A DNA stretch of 64,000 nucleotides. Origin: Dyadobacter sp. CY343. GTDB taxonomy: Bacteria > Bacteroidota > Bacteroidia > Cytophagales > Spirosomataceae. Below, one piece after another: positions 24,726 to 33,584 of this stretch (within the stretch, counting starts at the first letter, position 1; the number at the start of each line of letters is the position of its first letter). The notes under the pieces are model-generated. The model did no database searches. It was not told the DNA's origin and was given only the letters and a program-made list of their open reading frames with translations. The translations under genes and the position numbers were made by a program. The stretch is taken from assembly GCF_021390335.1 (NCBI RefSeq), contig NZ_JAJUXK010000010.1, positions 62,001-126,000 of the forward strand, written 5' to 3'.

Positions 24726-25226
24726 TCAGGGATTTGCCGGCAATGCTGGCGTTTCTTCGGTCTTTTTCTTTTTACCAAAAACATAAACAAGCCCAAAGTG
24801 GCTTTTCAGTACCCCGCTGTCGAATTCGTCCTTCACATAAGGATTCAGTTCCAGAGCGAGCTGAATGTTTCTGTTTTGAGGCAGAGGTGATATTCTAACA
24901 CCCACATTCAGTGAATATCCGTCGATCGTAATCAGGTCTGCATCCGCGTCGGCAATGCGATAAAGCGGGTTCAGCCGAAGTCCGCCGCCAATATACCACT
25001 GTACAACTTCGCCCCTTTTGAGATTGATCATCGGAAGCAAATCGACGCTCAGGCTGCTGAAAAGCGAGTTCGTTTGAAAACGTGTATCGAGCCAGATCGC
25101 TTTTCGGGGGTTAGTACTTACCGAAAGCAGGCTGCTCCACGGGTAATATCCCACAGAAGCTTGCGCTTTCAAGGTTTCGGTACTTAATGCAGAAAGAACG
25201 AAGAGTAAGCAAAACAATTTTTTCAT
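24726..25226 (-). CDS. Small exported outer-membrane beta-barrel-like protein
   Basis: A signal peptide (cleavage near LKAQ-A) is followed by alternating hydrophobic strands such as IWLDTRFQTNSLFSSLSVDLL, YIGGGLRLNP and SLNVGVRISPLP. The chain ends in a basic KKKK stretch and a Pro-rich tail. The 166-residue size suits an eight-stranded barrel. No family is recognised. An in-frame GTG at 25229 overlaps the ffh stop by one base; the ATG at 25226 is preferred. It is cotranscribed behind ffh. Confidence 0.72.
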   Translation of the reverse strand: MKKLFCLLFVLSALSTETLKAQASVGYYPWSSLLSVSTNPRKAIWLDTRFQTNSLFSSLSVDLLPMINLKRGEVVQWYIGGGLRLNPLYRIADADADLITIDGYSLNVGVRISPLPQNRNIQLALELNPYVKDEFDSGVLKSHFGLVYVFGKKKKTEETPALPANP

Positions 25227-25228
25227 CA

Positions 25229-26551
25229 CTAGCGGCGGATCGCTTTATTCAATTTACCGGCAGCCTGCATGGTATTCATTTTCTTCATCATTCTGCGCAT
25301 TTCATCAAATTGCTTGATCAGATTGTTTACCTGTAAAATCGTGGTTCCGCTACCGGCTGCGATCCTTTTCTTGCGGCTTCCGTCGATCATATCCGGGTTT
25401 TCCCGCTCCTTTTTGGTCATCGACTGAATGATCGCCTCGATGGGTTTGAAGGATTCATTGCTAATATCAAGATCCTTCATCGCGCTGCCCATTCCGGGGA
25501 TCATACCGATCAGGTCTTTCACATTACCCATTTTCTTGATCTGCTGTAATTGACCAAGAAAATCGTCAAAATCAAATTTGTTCTGACGCATTTTTGCGTT
25601 GATCCGCTTCGCTTCGTCTTCATCAAAAGCCTGCTGCGCGCGCTCAACCAGAGAAATAACGTCACCCATACCCAGGATCCTGCTCGCCATCCTGTCAGGA
25701 TAGAAAGAATCCAGGGCTTCCATTTTTTCACCGGTACTGATGTATTTGATGGGCTTATCAACAATTTGACGAATTGAAAGCGCCGCCCCACCACGTGCGT
25801 CACCGTCGAGTTTTGTTAATACAACTCCGTCGAAATTGAGTCTTTCATTAAAGGTTTTAGCTGTGTTCACCGCATCTTGTCCTGTCATCGAATCCACGAC
25901 GAAGAGAATTTCAGACGGTTTTACGGTGGATTTAATATCTTCCACCTCTTGCATCATCACCTCATCCACAGCCAAACGGCCCGCCGTATCGACGATCACG
26001 ATCTTCTTGCCCGTCTTCCGCGCGTGCGCCACTGCATTCTGCGCAATGCTTACTGCATTTTTGTTCTCAGGCTCTGAATATACTTCCACACCCACCTGCT
26101 CGCCGAGCACTTTCAGCTGGTCGATTGCCGCTGGGCGGTATACATCGCAGGCAGTAAGCAATACCTGGCGACCTTGTTTTTTGAGTAATGCAGCCAGTTT
26201 TCCGGAGAAAGTGGTTTTACCCGAACCCTGCAAACCTGCGATCAGGATCACAGCGGGATCGCCTTTGATATTAATCCCTTCGGCTGTTCCGCCCATCAGC
26301 TCGGTCAGCTCTTCCTGGACGATTTTGACGAACATTTGTCCCGGCTCGACAGAGATTAATATCTTTCTGTCAAGCGCCTTTTCGCGGATGCGATCTGTGA
26401 TTTCTTTGGCAACCTTGAAGTTTACATCGGCGTCGACCAATGCTTTGCGGACTTCCTTGGTAGTTGCGGCAACATTTATATCGGATATCCTGTCCTTTCC
26501 TTTGAGTGTGCGAAAGGCATTATTTAGCTTATCCTGTAAGTTCTCAAACAT
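25229..26551 (-). CDS. ffh: Signal recognition particle protein Ffh (SRP54)
   Basis: A 440-residue NG-plus-M-domain protein. The N domain is followed by the G domain with GLQGSGKTT, the DVYRPAAIDQL segment, DTAGR and TKLDGDARGG. The Met-rich M domain (about 300-440) has GMIPGM and the RNA-binding SRKKRIAAGSG. With 4.5S RNA it targets membrane proteins cotranslationally. The 4.5S gene is not in this window as far as I can tell. TACATTTG (26596-26589, minus) is a possible -7 box. Confidence 0.96.
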   Translation of the reverse strand: MFENLQDKLNNAFRTLKGKDRISDINVAATTKEVRKALVDADVNFKVAKEITDRIREKALDRKILISVEPGQMFVKIVQEELTELMGGTAEGINIKGDPAVILIAGLQGSGKTTFSGKLAALLKKQGRQVLLTACDVYRPAAIDQLKVLGEQVGVEVYSEPENKNAVSIAQNAVAHARKTGKKIVIVDTAGRLAVDEVMMQEVEDIKSTVKPSEILFVVDSMTGQDAVNTAKTFNERLNFDGVVLTKLDGDARGGAALSIRQIVDKPIKYISTGEKMEALDSFYPDRMASRILGMGDVISLVERAQQAFDEDEAKRINAKMRQNKFDFDDFLGQLQQIKKMGNVKDLIGMIPGMGSAMKDLDISNESFKPIEAIIQSMTKKERENPDMIDGSRKKRIAAGSGTTILQVNNLIKQFDEMRRMMKKMNTMQAAGKLNKAIRR

Positions 26552-26600
26552 GGATTATAGAGTATTATTCTTGATCTGAAATAAGTCACAAATGTATAAA

Positions 26601-26639
26601 TAAAAAAAGGAGTACAGGAATGGAATCCTGTACTCCTTT
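26601..26639 (-). terminator. Rho-independent terminator of the DUF6787 gene
   Basis: A perfect 14-bp stem (26606-26619 with 26626-26639) has a 6-base loop. On the minus strand it is followed by further Ts. It lies 30 bases past the stop at 26670. Confidence 0.88.
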
Positions 26640-26669
26640 AAATTCAAATGCGATATCTGAGTACTAACC

Positions 26670-27005
26670 TTATTTTTTGCCTTTGAACTTGGCGGCGATC
26701 CAGCGGAACATTTTCTTTTCTTTTTCCCAAAAAAATGAAAACTGGCCGAGTAAGAAACCGTATGCAAGCAGTAAAGTCTGGTATGTGGGGAAAATGAAAA
26801 TGATGTAGGTAATGGTTTTCAGCCACATCGGCGTAAGATCGTCGTAGCCCAGGAGATAAAAAAGTCCCTTTCTGAACCAAACAACTGACGAGCCCGCCAA
26901 ACTGAAAACGGCTAATACCACAAGAACCTGTCTGGTAGTCTCCAATCCCCATCTTTCCTGCATTTTACCTAACCAGGGCTGCGCATTTTTTTCTCCGCTC
27001 TGCAT
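26670..27005 (-). CDS. DUF6787-type small membrane protein
   Basis: The 111-residue protein has two membrane helices (about 27-45 and 65-88). The N-terminal WLGKMQERWGLETTRQVLVVL and the C-terminal FLLGQFSFFWEKEKKMF match a family I know from Bacteroidota, often mislabelled as a diacylglyceryl transferase. Its function is unknown. It is a single gene with its own terminator. Confidence 0.75.
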   Translation of the reverse strand: MQSGEKNAQPWLGKMQERWGLETTRQVLVVLAVFSLAGSSVVWFRKGLFYLLGYDDLTPMWLKTITYIIFIFPTYQTLLLAYGFLLGQFSFFWEKEKKMFRWIAAKFKGKK

Positions 27006-27167
27006 ATATTAGTGTCTTGTCTGCGTTTTAATTTCCTGCAAAGAAACAATGCGAATCGCAATTTTCCTTGATTTTAATGAATGTTTAATAATGACTTTGG
27101 TCAGCGGAATTGACGATGCGCCGGACTATAAGCTGTATCCATAAAGCGTATAACTTGTTAGTTCTCC

Positions 27168-28295
27168 TCACAGTGAAGTGCCGATTCCAGGATCTGAAAA
27201 TTTCTTATCCCTGATAAACTGTTCGTCATTCAGGGTTTTCAAAAATGCGATGATCGATTGTTTCTCAGTTGCATTCAACTGTATGCCTGCTTTGCTACCC
27301 GTTTTCAGAAGTGGGTCGAGAGTAGGGGATTCGTGGATGCTGAGTTTTGCATTATCATTTGCATAATGGTTCAGCACTTCTTCCAAAGTAGTAAACCGCC
27401 CATCGTGCATGTACGGCGCCGTGAGGCCGATGTTCCGCAGGCTTGGTACCTTGAATTTCAGGCGGTCGGCCTCATTTAATGTGATTGCATACCTGCCCTG
27501 GTCGTTGATCCGGTTGGGCTGCAATCCGTTATTTCTGAAACTATGGTCTGTAAAAAGCTCCGTAGCGTGACAGGAACTGCATTTTTGTTTAAAAACCGAT
27601 AATCCCTCCTTTTCCAAAGCATTCAAAGCCGACGCGTCTCCCTGCAAATAATAATCATAGCGGGAAGTGGCCGAAACCATCGTCATCATAAACTGCGACA
27701 ATGCTTTCATCATTTTATCCGCTGTAATTTCATTTGTTCCAAAAGCCGCTTCGAACATCTTGGGATAGTTGACCTGTTTGGCAGCGCCTGCCACAGGCGT
27801 TTTTCTAAGCTTTTCAACCACACTTGCAACTTTCTCGCCCATTTCAACCTGATTTTGAATAGGTACCGGCGGCACTTCGTCCATTGCGTGCACACCACCG
27901 TCCCAGAAAAAGGAAGTATTCCACGCCATATTTTGAACCGAAGGAGAATTCCGAATTCCGATCTTGTCATCTACGCCGTGGCTGAGGTCATGGCCGTGGT
28001 GGGTGAATGCAGCCTGCTGCTGGTGACAGGTTCCACAGCCTATATTGTCAGTTCTCGACAAAATCCCATCGTAAAATAGAAACCGGCCGAGCTCGATTCC
28101 TTCCTCGGTCAATGGGTTTTTGGACAGGTCATAAACCGGCGCGGGGAAATAGGAGGGCTTTGTAAATTGTACTGGCCTCGGCCCCGTTGGTTTCGGTTCC
28201 GGCTCGGGCAGCGGCTTTTCGGGATCCTTTCCACAGGAAATCAGCACCAGCAGTAGCCAGGCGAGTATGACCGAAAAGTTAAAGATCTTTTTCAT
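27168..28295 (-). CDS. Lipid-anchored diheme MauG/cytochrome c peroxidase-family protein (MbnH-like)
   Basis: A lipoprotein signal ends at Cys21 (VLISC). Two heme c sites are present: C87-x-x-C90-H91 (CGTCH) and C239-x-x-C242-H243 (CSSCH), as in the bacterial CCP/MauG fold. The start at 28295 is chosen for the signal peptide; the frame runs on upstream without one. The gene lies 19 bases behind an MbnP-family gene. In characterised MbnP/MbnH pairs, MbnH oxidises a tryptophan of MbnP to kynurenine to create a copper site. That role here is inferred from pairing; ordinary peroxidase activity is the alternative. Confidence 0.85.
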   Translation of the reverse strand: MKKIFNFSVILAWLLLVLISCGKDPEKPLPEPEPKPTGPRPVQFTKPSYFPAPVYDLSKNPLTEEGIELGRFLFYDGILSRTDNIGCGTCHQQQAAFTHHGHDLSHGVDDKIGIRNSPSVQNMAWNTSFFWDGGVHAMDEVPPVPIQNQVEMGEKVASVVEKLRKTPVAGAAKQVNYPKMFEAAFGTNEITADKMMKALSQFMMTMVSATSRYDYYLQGDASALNALEKEGLSVFKQKCSSCHATELFTDHSFRNNGLQPNRINDQGRYAITLNEADRLKFKVPSLRNIGLTAPYMHDGRFTTLEEVLNHYANDNAKLSIHESPTLDPLLKTGSKAGIQLNATEKQSIIAFLKTLNDEQFIRDKKFSDPGIGTSL

Positions 28296-28314
28296 CCCAG
28301 CTACTGACTTTAAA

Positions 28315-29127
28315 TCAGTTGTTTCGCACCTCTTCGACACTGAACATATTCGCATAATTCTCGGCAATATTCGCCGAAAACGGTTCAAACATTACTCCCG
28401 ATTTCTCTGCAATACGCAGTTTGGTTGGTCCGTCAAAAATTTTGAGGATATCAGCTTGAATATAAACCTGCGGTGTCGCTACGGTGGTAACTGAGGCTGC
28501 TTGACTACCGAAACTCAATTTTACCGTTTTGATATTGTTCAATGTTCTCCCCGATCTACCGCCGAAGCCGCCAATGTGGTATTCGTATTTTCCATTCGCT
28601 ATGGTAGACGAGTCCGATTTTCCTTCGAACTTAAGGAAAATGTACCCCGGATTCCAGTTCCAATACATAGCTTCTTCGTTCGTCGGGCCAGTGTATATAT
28701 CCAGGATCCCTTTTCTGTTCTCCGGCTCTTCAATACTTTTCAGACTGTCCACTCCGATCACATATTCAATTCCAGTATAACTACCCACCGGCACATCGCT
28801 AATCCTCAGACTTTTCGACGCTTCATTTCCTTCCCTTACTAAAAAGTAGCTCGAATCCTTTGGTACCGTAAAGCTGCTGCCGTCGGCTTTGGTGAATTTA
28901 ATATTGGAAATATAGTAGTTGAGTTTGCTGACCGTAAAATCTTCTCCCGCTGCATTCGTATACGTAGCGCTGTTCAAAGCCAGTTTCGTATCGCCGGCCA
29001 TGTTGTTGAAATTCACTAAGATACTACCGGTTTCAACAGCCGGCTCATTATCATTGGAACAGGAAAGCTGGACTAAGGCCAATGCGAGAAACGCGAGAGC
29101 AGAGGATATTGCAAAGTATCTTTTCAT
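28315..29127 (-). CDS. MbnP-family copper-associated lipoprotein
   Basis: The lipobox VQLSC puts the lipidated Cys at residue 23. The 270-residue mature protein has the family features LNYYISNIKF, the Trp-rich MYWNWNPGYIFLKFEG (Trp156, Trp158), and YEYHIGG with His184. MbnP binds copper after a partner diheme enzyme converts a tryptophan to kynurenine; the partner gene follows immediately. The start at 29127 is chosen for the signal peptide over an in-frame ATG nine codons upstream. No methanobactin genes are visible. Confidence 0.85.
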   Translation of the reverse strand: MKRYFAISSALAFLALALVQLSCSNDNEPAVETGSILVNFNNMAGDTKLALNSATYTNAAGEDFTVSKLNYYISNIKFTKADGSSFTVPKDSSYFLVREGNEASKSLRISDVPVGSYTGIEYVIGVDSLKSIEEPENRKGILDIYTGPTNEEAMYWNWNPGYIFLKFEGKSDSSTIANGKYEYHIGGFGGRSGRTLNNIKTVKLSFGSQAASVTTVATPQVYIQADILKIFDGPTKLRIAEKSGVMFEPFSANIAENYANMFSVEEVRNN

Positions 29128-29238
29128 ACACGATCTGAAACAGAATGAAGGCATTTACTAAAACTTAAAACAGAAAAAAGGGTTCATTTATGCGAAATCA
29201 GCTGGTTTAGGATGAAAAATAATATGTAGTAATTTTCC

Positions 29239-29246
29239 TATATTTG
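29239..29246 (+). promoter_or_regulatory. Possible -7 box for exbB
   Basis: TATATTTG matches TAnnTTTG exactly but no clear -33 box is seen. It lies 104 bases from the exbB start, in a 223-base divergent gap with nothing else notable apart from the 10-base palindrome AGGCATGCCT. Confidence 0.3.
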
Positions 29247-29350
29247 GCCTTTAAACAATATGGCAGGCATGCCTCCGTTTATGTTCAAAGCCATTTTTTC
29301 CAGGATTGACCTCTGTTCCATTCGCTTAAACTTTCACTATTATATTTAAT

Positions 29351-30031
29351 ATGATGCTTCTGCAAGCACTTACTGACTCTACGGTAGCAGCGCCTGTTGC
29401 TGACCAGGGACTTTCCATTATAGATCTTCTCGCAAAAGGGGGTTGGGTGATGTTACCGCTGGGCTTACTTTTCCTGGCGACTCTTTTTCTGATCATCGAG
29501 CGGTTTTTAGGAATTAGTGCAAATGGAAAGATCGAGCCGCAGTTTGTGGACAATGTTAAAGATTTTATCCAGCAGGGTAACCTGAAATCGGCAGAGTCGC
29601 TTTGCCGCAACCAGCGCAATGCAGCGGGCCGGATCCTGGAAAGAGCTTGTGGCCGAATCGGTTACCCGATCAAGGACATTGAAACGACTATTGAAAATGC
29701 CAGCCAGATCGAGATTCAGCGCATGGAAGGTAACTTGCCTTACCTCGGTGTAATCGCAGGTATCGCGCCTATGCTCGGGTTTGTGGGTACGATTTCGGGT
29801 ATTATCCGGATTTTCTACGATATTTCCATTTCCAACGACTTCAATATCAGTACAATTGCAGGTGGTATGTATGAAAAGATGATCACTTCCGGTTCGGGTC
29901 TGATCATTGGTCTGATCGCCTACGCAGGGTACCACTTGCTGAATATGAAAATCGACAATTTCGCATTGCGTCTGCAAATGGCGGCTTCTGATTTTCTGGA
30001 TGTATTACAAAAGCCTGTGGCTGCGAAGTAA
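29351..30031 (+). CDS. exbB: MotA/TolQ/ExbB proton channel protein
   Basis: A 226-residue protein with three membrane helices (about 28-50, 128-150, 175-197). The family core is VIAGIAPMLGFVGTISGIIRIF, with the conserved Thr-Gly and Pro. It forms the proton channel that powers TonB-type or Tol transport with ExbD, whose gene follows 15 bases later. No tonB gene or second exbD follows here, so TolQ is an alternative name. Confidence 0.92.
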   Translation: MMLLQALTDSTVAAPVADQGLSIIDLLAKGGWVMLPLGLLFLATLFLIIERFLGISANGKIEPQFVDNVKDFIQQGNLKSAESLCRNQRNAAGRILERACGRIGYPIKDIETTIENASQIEIQRMEGNLPYLGVIAGIAPMLGFVGTISGIIRIFYDISISNDFNISTIAGGMYEKMITSGSGLIIGLIAYAGYHLLNMKIDNFALRLQMAASDFLDVLQKPVAAK

Positions 30032-30046
30032 AAGACAAATCAATTT

Positions 30047-30439
30047 ATGAAAATACGTCGCAAGAGCCGGTTTGCCCCTGAGGTGTTCACGCACTCGCTC
30101 AACGATATCATGTTTTTCCTGCTGCTGTTCTTTTTGATCATCTCCACGATGTCCAATCCGAACGTGATCAAGCTGATGCTCCCCAAAGCTTCCGCCACGC
30201 AGCAGATGTACAAGAAACAGATTACGCTGTCGGTGGATGACAACAAGGGTTACTTTATTGATAAAGAACAAATTCCATTCGACCGTCTCGAATCCGAACT
30301 GCAAGGCATTTTCGCCAATGTAGAAGACCGCACGATCGTTTTGAGAGTAGATAAAAATTTGGCAGTTCAGGACCTCGTAGATGTACTTGAACTAGGCGCG
30401 AAGAATGATATTAAGATGGTAATGGCTACTGCGAAGTAG
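30047..30439 (+). CDS. exbD: ExbD/TolR biopolymer transport protein
   Basis: The 130-residue protein has a basic cytoplasmic start (MKIRRKSRFAPEV), one membrane helix (about 20-40) with the essential Asp of the family just before it (HSLNDIMFFLLLFFLI), and a periplasmic domain ending KMVMATAK. It partners ExbB directly upstream. Its TAG stop begins a purine-rich tract. Confidence 0.92.
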   Translation: MKIRRKSRFAPEVFTHSLNDIMFFLLLFFLIISTMSNPNVIKLMLPKASATQQMYKKQITLSVDDNKGYFIDKEQIPFDRLESELQGIFANVEDRTIVLRVDKNLAVQDLVDVLELGAKNDIKMVMATAK

Positions 30440-30470
30440 GGGGAAAGGGAGGAAGGAGGAAGGGACGAAG
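30437..30470 (+). repeat. Purine-rich tract starting at the exbD stop codon
   Basis: It begins TAGGGGGAAAGGGAGG and continues as GGAAGGAGGAAGGG units up to the palindrome at 30473. The composition and the link to a stop codon match the tract at 20216. Confidence 0.65.
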
Positions 30471-30472
30471 GA

Positions 30473-30537
30473 TTTGTCAGTCTGAGCGCAGTCGAAGACA
30501 CGTGCACCATGTCTTCGACTGCGCTCAGACTGACAAA
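30473..30537. repeat. 28-bp perfect palindromic element (REP-like)
   Basis: The arm at 30473-30500 is the exact inverse complement of 30510-30537, with a 9-base loop. The core CTTCGACTGCGCTCAGACTG is, from memory, a common intergenic repeat in Bacteroidota genomes. It could act as a bidirectional terminator or mRNA-protecting hairpin between the convergent exbD and oxidoreductase genes. Confidence 0.85.
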
Positions 30538-30584
30538 AATTGAACGCTCAGCCAGAAAATTTTAAATCAGTGACTCCGTCCTTA

Positions 30585-30663
30585 ATTTTCCTCCATCCTC
30601 CCTTTCTTCCCCTTACTCTGTTTATCCCATTTTCTCCTTCCTCCGTTCCTCCTTCCTCCCCTA
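30585..30663 (-). repeat. Purine-rich tract (on the minus strand) starting at the oxidoreductase stop codon
   Basis: On the minus strand the TAG at 30663-30661 is followed by GGGAGGAAGGAGGAACGG and more purine-rich units to about 30585. It mirrors the tract on the exbD side of the palindrome. Confidence 0.6.
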
Positions 30664-31686
30664 ACTCCCGGCACTCTCGTAGATCTTCGAAACAATCTTC
30701 TGCAAAATCGCTCCCTGCTCTGCATTCGCTATATTACTATGTTTTCCTTCGCAAGCATCGAGGAATGCAATTGTGTTTTTGAGTTGAATATCTGCTTCTT
30801 CTATGTGCGGAAAATCAATATTTGCCAATTCGCTTCCGATTTCTGTGAATAGCGAAAGTGGCTTGTAAACTGCCCCTCCGTTAGTGCCGAATACTTCCAG
30901 GTTAATATCTTTCTCAGCCTTCATATTCAATGCGAATGAAGCTGATAATGAGATACTCGAATTGTCGGGGAATGATAAATGTGCAAAACAGGCGTCTTCC
31001 ACCTCGAAACTGTCCGGATTCCATTCCCCCATCAAACCTTTTCCGCCTGCCTTACCCAGAAAATCGTAGGTATTAGCTACAATCCGGTCGGGCATCTGGT
31101 AATCCAGCATTTCAAGCGCGAGGTCGAGGATATGCACGCCGAGGTCCATTAATGCGCCTCCTCCCTGTATGGATTTATTGGTGAAATTACCCCAGCCCGG
31201 AATCCCGCGTCGACGGAGATAATTGGCTTTAATATGATAAATGCGGCCCAGCGTTCCTTCTTCGCGACACTTTTTGATTAAGGTAAATTCGGGAGTTTGG
31301 CGCAGTTGCAGATTATAGGCAAGTATTTTTCCTTTTTCTCTGGCTAGTTCCGCCATTTCGCTGGCTTGCTCGGCAGAAAGTGCCGGCGGCTTTTCACAGA
31401 ATACGTGACAGTCGTTTTCGAGCGCCTGAATCGCAAAAGGGTAATGCAGATTATTGGCAGTACAGATCACAACAATATCCGGCCTGCCTTCGCCTGCGTA
31501 CATTTCTGCGGCCTTATCATAAGCGAATGGGATCTGGTGCTTGTCAGCCAGCGCACGGGCCTTTTCCTTTACCCTACTGCAAATCGAAACGATTTCAACC
31601 CGATCACCGAGCGCTTTTAATGCAGGAATGTGATTTTGATCGGCAATGTGGCCGCCGCCGATGATGGCGACTTTAAGAATGGGCAT
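30661..31686 (-). CDS. Gfo/Idh/MocA-family NAD(P)-dependent oxidoreductase
   Basis: The Rossmann start KVAIIGGGHIADQNHIPAL is followed by VVICTANNLHYPFAIQAL and the family motif CEKPPA with its catalytic-region Lys, then the GGGALMDLGVHILDLALEML block with conserved Asp and His. These enzymes oxidise or reduce sugars and cyclitols. The frame extends to 31752, but the ATG at 31686 gives the usual start (341 residues). The substrate is not readable. Confidence 0.9.
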   Translation of the reverse strand: MPILKVAIIGGGHIADQNHIPALKALGDRVEIVSICSRVKEKARALADKHQIPFAYDKAAEMYAGEGRPDIVVICTANNLHYPFAIQALENDCHVFCEKPPALSAEQASEMAELAREKGKILAYNLQLRQTPEFTLIKKCREEGTLGRIYHIKANYLRRRGIPGWGNFTNKSIQGGGALMDLGVHILDLALEMLDYQMPDRIVANTYDFLGKAGGKGLMGEWNPDSFEVEDACFAHLSFPDNSSISLSASFALNMKAEKDINLEVFGTNGGAVYKPLSLFTEIGSELANIDFPHIEEADIQLKNTIAFLDACEGKHSNIANAEQGAILQKIVSKIYESAGS

Positions 31687-31767
31687 ATTAAAACTGTTAT
31701 TTCTGATTCGGTTGCCGTAAAATATGGAAACATTGCCAGAAATAACAGCCAATACTTTTATCTGTGA

Positions 31768-33579
31768 CTAGTTACTTTTTTCGGCCGACTCTTTGAGGTA
31801 CTTATACTTGCCGGTCGTTTGAAGCGTCATACCATAATTCGGCTGCGAAGAAGTCTGATAATTCATAAATCGATAGCTGCTTGAATCGGACTGGTATTTG
31901 TATTCTGCCTTTGGCGGGTTCAGCGAAGGTTTGAAAGTTTTCGGTTCAAAAAAATTGAGCGACGAATTGAAAAGCTCTTCAATTTCGACCTTTGCTACCT
32001 GAAAATTAATCGCGTATGCAGGCTGTTCGGGTAAATGAAATCCCTGGCGTTTGTCGGATTTCTCCACTGGCAGATCAAATCTGATCTCGATATTCTGCGC
32101 CACGCTCAGCGGTTTCCCATTCTGTATTGCGGGCTCCCATTTAGGCATGTTCTTCACAAGTCTGATCGCTTCTGCATCCAGACCAAATCCTACGCCTCTT
32201 ACAATCACTATATTGCCAATAGATCCTTCTTCTGCAACGGTAAATCTCACGAACACGGAACCTGAGACAAGTGCTTTACTTGCGCTTTCCGGGTACTTGG
32301 TGTTAGTTTTGAGATATTCGAGCATCGCCTGATGTCCACCCGGAAACTGCGGCTTTTGTTCGGCTATCGCCAAGCCATCCGTATTTGTTTTAGGCGTGGC
32401 CGGCTGTGCTGTTTGAGATACATGGTCAGCCTTAGTCAGCTCATTTGCAGCTTCGAGCGTGAAATCGTAAGTAAGTTTGTTTTTAACGATGGTCATTTCC
32501 TGCGACTTGAACTGCACGTGACTGACTACGATCGAGGCGTGTTCCGGAACATTACGAAGTTCATATTTTCCCTGCTTATCAGTCGGTGCGCCCTGGTTAG
32601 TCCCTTTCACGATCACGATCGCATCGGCAATTTTGTTTCCGCTTTTGTCCGAAACAGTTCCTTTAATATCAATACCAAAACTTTCGTTAACAGCCGGATT
32701 TTCACGTTCCGGCGCAGGCAGATACGTTCTTGACGCGGTCAGAAAAACAGTGATTGCAGTCAATGGGACGATCAGCGCATATTTCCCCAGCAACCATTTC
32801 GAAGTGCGGTTTTTGTATATCATCTGGATTCTGTTTTTAAGTAAGGATGAATTGGCAAAATGATTAGCAAGTACCTGTTCAGGCACTTTTAATGCATAGG
32901 AGACGAGAAAACTCGCATAACGGTCACGGTTAGGAGCTTCCACGTCAGCCAGGTATTCGTGCACAGCCTGTATCGAGCGCTTGTACATCCACACTACCGG
33001 ATTGAACCAAAACACTACTTTCAGCAACTCAATCAAAACAACATCGAAACTATGCCACTGCCGGATATGCACATATTCGTGGCGGATGATCCCGTCGGGG
33101 TTATTTTCGTAGTCAGCCCTGTTCACGATCAGCCATTTAAAGAATGAAAATGAGCCGGTATCTGCATTTTGGAGCTGTCCGTTGTCAAGTAACAGGAGCG
33201 TGTAAGCTTCCGTGCGGATGCGCTCGCCCTGGCGGAGCAGCGAAAATAATTTTTGAAATGAGCTTAATAACCTGAAAGTCATGACCATAACTCCGGCCAA
33301 ATAGCAACCCGCGACTAGCATAGCCCAGTTGAAGGGCGCTTCTACCGTTTCAGTAACCGCGGGAATTAGCTGCGTGGTTTGCTGGTCGTAGCTCGTTTCC
33401 AATACCGGCGCAGGAACCCAAAATGTGATCGCAGGGAGCAGGAACGCTGCTCCAATCGACGCTAATAAATAGAATCTGTTCCACTTAAAGAACGTATGCT
33501 GTCTGAAAAACAACCAGTAACAGCCGTAGAACAGGACCAGGTACAAGTTGGTCTTCGCCAGGTAGCTTAGCGTTTCCAT
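31768..33579 (-). CDS. BlaR1-like M56 metallopeptidase fused to a carboxypeptidase-regulatory-like domain and a TonB C-terminal domain
   Basis: Residues 1-280 form the M56 part, with several membrane helices and the zinc motif HEYVH (His167, Glu168, His171), then FWFNPVVWMYKRSIQAVHEYLAD. A membrane helix near 265-285 leads into a carboxypeptidase-regulatory-like domain (about 300-380) and a TonB_C domain (about 410-505: KPQFPGGHQAMLEYL and AEEGSIGNIVIVRG). About 90 unassigned residues end it. It lies 5 bases behind its paralogue and is the last gene of the blaI operon. There is no penicillin-binding sensor domain, so the signal is unknown. Confidence 0.88.
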   Translation of the reverse strand: METLSYLAKTNLYLVLFYGCYWLFFRQHTFFKWNRFYLLASIGAAFLLPAITFWVPAPVLETSYDQQTTQLIPAVTETVEAPFNWAMLVAGCYLAGVMVMTFRLLSSFQKLFSLLRQGERIRTEAYTLLLLDNGQLQNADTGSFSFFKWLIVNRADYENNPDGIIRHEYVHIRQWHSFDVVLIELLKVVFWFNPVVWMYKRSIQAVHEYLADVEAPNRDRYASFLVSYALKVPEQVLANHFANSSLLKNRIQMIYKNRTSKWLLGKYALIVPLTAITVFLTASRTYLPAPERENPAVNESFGIDIKGTVSDKSGNKIADAIVIVKGTNQGAPTDKQGKYELRNVPEHASIVVSHVQFKSQEMTIVKNKLTYDFTLEAANELTKADHVSQTAQPATPKTNTDGLAIAEQKPQFPGGHQAMLEYLKTNTKYPESASKALVSGSVFVRFTVAEEGSIGNIVIVRGVGFGLDAEAIRLVKNMPKWEPAIQNGKPLSVAQNIEIRFDLPVEKSDKRQGFHLPEQPAYAINFQVAKVEIEELFNSSLNFFEPKTFKPSLNPPKAEYKYQSDSSSYRFMNYQTSSQPNYGMTLQTTGKYKYLKESAEKSN

Positions 33580-33584
33580 GATTT

